Below the pieces are notes generated by a model that saw only the letters and a program-made list of their open reading frames with translations, had not been told where the DNA came from and made no database searches. Source: an uncultured Collinsella sp. (GTDB lineage Bacteria > Actinomycetota > Coriobacteriia > Coriobacteriales > Coriobacteriaceae). From it: 6,454 bases of DNA. The stretch's first letter is position 1, and each line of letters opens with the position of its first letter. Shown here one piece after another: positions 5,163-6,454 of the stretch. The translations under genes and the position numbers were made by a program. The DNA is taken from assembly GCA_900764415.1 (NCBI GenBank), contig CAAFOA010000317.1:1-6454 (forward strand). Direction: 5' to 3'.

Positions 5163-6454
5163 ATGGAATCGTTGTACCGAAAGTATCGCCCGCTCACCTT
5201 CGACTCCGTGGTGGGCCAGCAGCATATCGTCTCGACGCTCGAGCACGCCATCACCGAGGGGCGTCTGTCCCACGCGTACCTGTTCTGCTGACCGCGCGGC
5301 ACGGGCAAGACCACCATGGCGCGCATTCTGGCCAAGGCGCTACTGTGTCGCAACGCCGAGGCGGCGCGCGCCGAGGGTGCAAGCGGCTGCATGCCCGACG
5401 GCACCTGTGAGGAGTGCGAGCTCATCGCCGAGGGCAACCACCCCGATGTCTACGAGCTCGATGCCGCAAGCCGCACGGGCGTGGACAATGTGCGCGAGGA
5501 GATCATCAACTCCGTCAACTTTGCCCCGGTGCGCGGCAAGTACAAGATCTATATCATCGACGAGGTTCACATGCTCACGACGGCGGCGTTCAACGCGCTG
5601 CTCAAGACGCTCGAGGAGCCGCCGGCACACGTGATCTTTGTGCTGTGCACCACCGATCCGCAAAAGATTCTGGAGACCATCCTCTCGCGCTGCCAGCGCT
5701 TCGATTTCCACCGCATCGGCAACGAGGATATCGAGCATCGCCTGTCCTACGTGTGCGAGCAGGAGGGCTTCGATTACGACGACGAGGCGCTCGCCATCGT
5801 GGCGCGCCATGCCAAGGGCGGCATGCGCGACGCGCTCTCCACGCTGGAGCAGCTGAGCGTTTTTGGCAACGGCGCCGTGCATGCGGACGATGCCCGCTCG
5901 CTTTTGGGCGAGGTTTCGGACCAGATTCTGGGCGAGTTTGCCCGCGCCATCGCCGAGCGTGATATTGCTGAGCTCTATGGGCTCATTCGTGCACAGGTCG
6001 AGGAGGGCAATGACCTGCTTGAGCTGACGCGCGACCTGGTGGCGCATGTGCGCGACGTGTATGTGGCTTGCGTTGCCGGTGCCCGTGCCGAGCTGTTTGA
6101 GGGCGGGGTCGAGCAGGCCGAGGCGCTCGCTGCCGAGGCCGCTGCCTTTGGCGAGCATTCGGCCGACCGTCTGGCCCGCGTGCTGACGGTGCTTGACGAT
6201 GCCGCGCTGGAGATGAGGGGCGCGAGCGACGTGCGCCTGGTGCTCGAGATCGCCTGCACGCGCCTGGCACGTCCCGAGGCCGATTTAACGATTGAGGCTT
6301 TGGCCGAGCGCTTGGCACGCTTGGAGGCCATGGTTGCCAACGGCGCCGTGCCGGCGAGCGTGGCTGCTGCTGGTGCCGCGCCCGCGGCTGCCGCGGCTGC
6401 GCCTGCGACGACGCAACAGCCAACACAGATCTCGGGTCCCCGAGCTGCCGCTCC
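5163..6454 (+). pseudogene. dnaX: dnaX, DNA polymerase III subunit gamma/tau, with an in-frame TGA; 3' end outside window
   Basis: The gene encodes the clamp-loader ATPase that places the sliding clamp on DNA during replication. The start is the ATG at 5163, with GGGGGAG five bases upstream, giving the classic N-terminus [19 protein letters not shown]. The first 42 codons are normal up to SHAYLFC; codon 43 (5289-5291) is TGA where the family has the first glycine of Walker A. The frame then continues without another stop to the window end. It encodes PRGTGKTT, four zinc-site cysteines (5346-5348 through 5414-5416 region), the DEVH Walker B in IIDEVHMLT, the LEEPP segment, sensor 1 with the SRC motif, and GGMRDALSTLEQL. 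At the 3' end it enters the Ala/Pro-rich linker that precedes the tau-specific part. Codon use after the TGA looks fully constrained, so this is not an old pseudogene. A base error or very recent mutation is most likely. If the TGA is real and not read through, no functional P-loop ATPase can be made. Confidence 0.9.
5289..5291 (+). other. In-frame TGA at the first Walker A glycine codon of dnaX
   Basis: The codons read TTC TGC TGA CCG CGC GGC ACG GGC AAG, where relatives have F-[S/C]-G-P-R-G-T-G-K. A single G-to-T change from GGA would explain it. The following base is C, the weakest context for UGA termination in E. coli. The next in-frame ATG (5316) lies beyond the P-loop, so restart there would not rescue activity. 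Confidence 0.9.

Noticed and set aside
4689..5291. Plus-strand open frame running into the start of dnaX
   Set aside because: Its upstream part is antisense to the YcxB-like gene. The real start is the ATG at 5163 with its own ribosome binding site.
5289..5291. Selenocysteine at the dnaX TGA
   Set aside because: Relatives have glycine here, not cysteine or selenocysteine, and no convincing SECIS-like hairpin was seen just downstream.
5289..5291. Genome-wide UGA = glycine code
   Set aside because: UGA ends three genes in this window at overlaps with the next start codon, and the gene content looks like Coriobacteriia rather than a recoded lineage.
5340..6158. Long minus-strand open frame opposite dnaX (272 residues)
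   Set aside because: It is the antisense of a GC-rich conserved gene; dnaX on the plus strand has every expected motif.

Overview
The window looks like part of a Gram-positive, medium-to-high-GC gut bacterium, most likely a Coriobacteriia member such as Collinsella. This is inferred from three things: a membrane-linked LuxR-type regulator of a kind common in that class, a DnaX typical of high-GC Gram-positives, and GC-ending codon use in the right-hand genes. No search was run, so the taxon is a judgement.

Left part (1-4247), plus strand: an accessory block. It opens with the 3' end of a gene for a LuxR-type regulator with membrane segments. After a 109-base gap holding a perfect 12-bp palindrome comes a gene for a small secreted four-cysteine protein. 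An intercistronic GC-rich hairpin follows, whose 3' arm runs into the next ribosome binding site. Then come four tightly packed genes: two six-helix ABC-2-type permeases, a short BcrA-type ABC ATPase, and an exported, membrane-anchored or lipoprotein-like protein. The layout (regulator, secreted product, two permeases plus ATPase, exported accessory protein) resembles gene sets for handling or resisting antimicrobial peptides. The secreted protein has no function I can assign. The working idea is that it is either the transporter's substrate or a partner acting outside the cell; this is inference.

Middle (4248-5047): a structured convergent intergenic region, then a minus-strand gene for a YcxB-like two-helix membrane protein with a long lysine-rich tail.

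Right part (5163-6454), plus strand, divergent from the YcxB-like gene: dnaX, encoding the gamma/tau subunit of DNA polymerase III, cut off by the window end. All expected motifs are present, but the codon for the first glycine of the Walker A motif is an in-frame TGA (5289-5291). dnaX is essential and the rest of the frame is intact, so this is a base-call or assembly error, a very recent nonsense mutation, or real readthrough. It is the most striking point in the window and the easiest to check.

No tRNA, rRNA, CRISPR array, insertion sequence or phage gene was seen.
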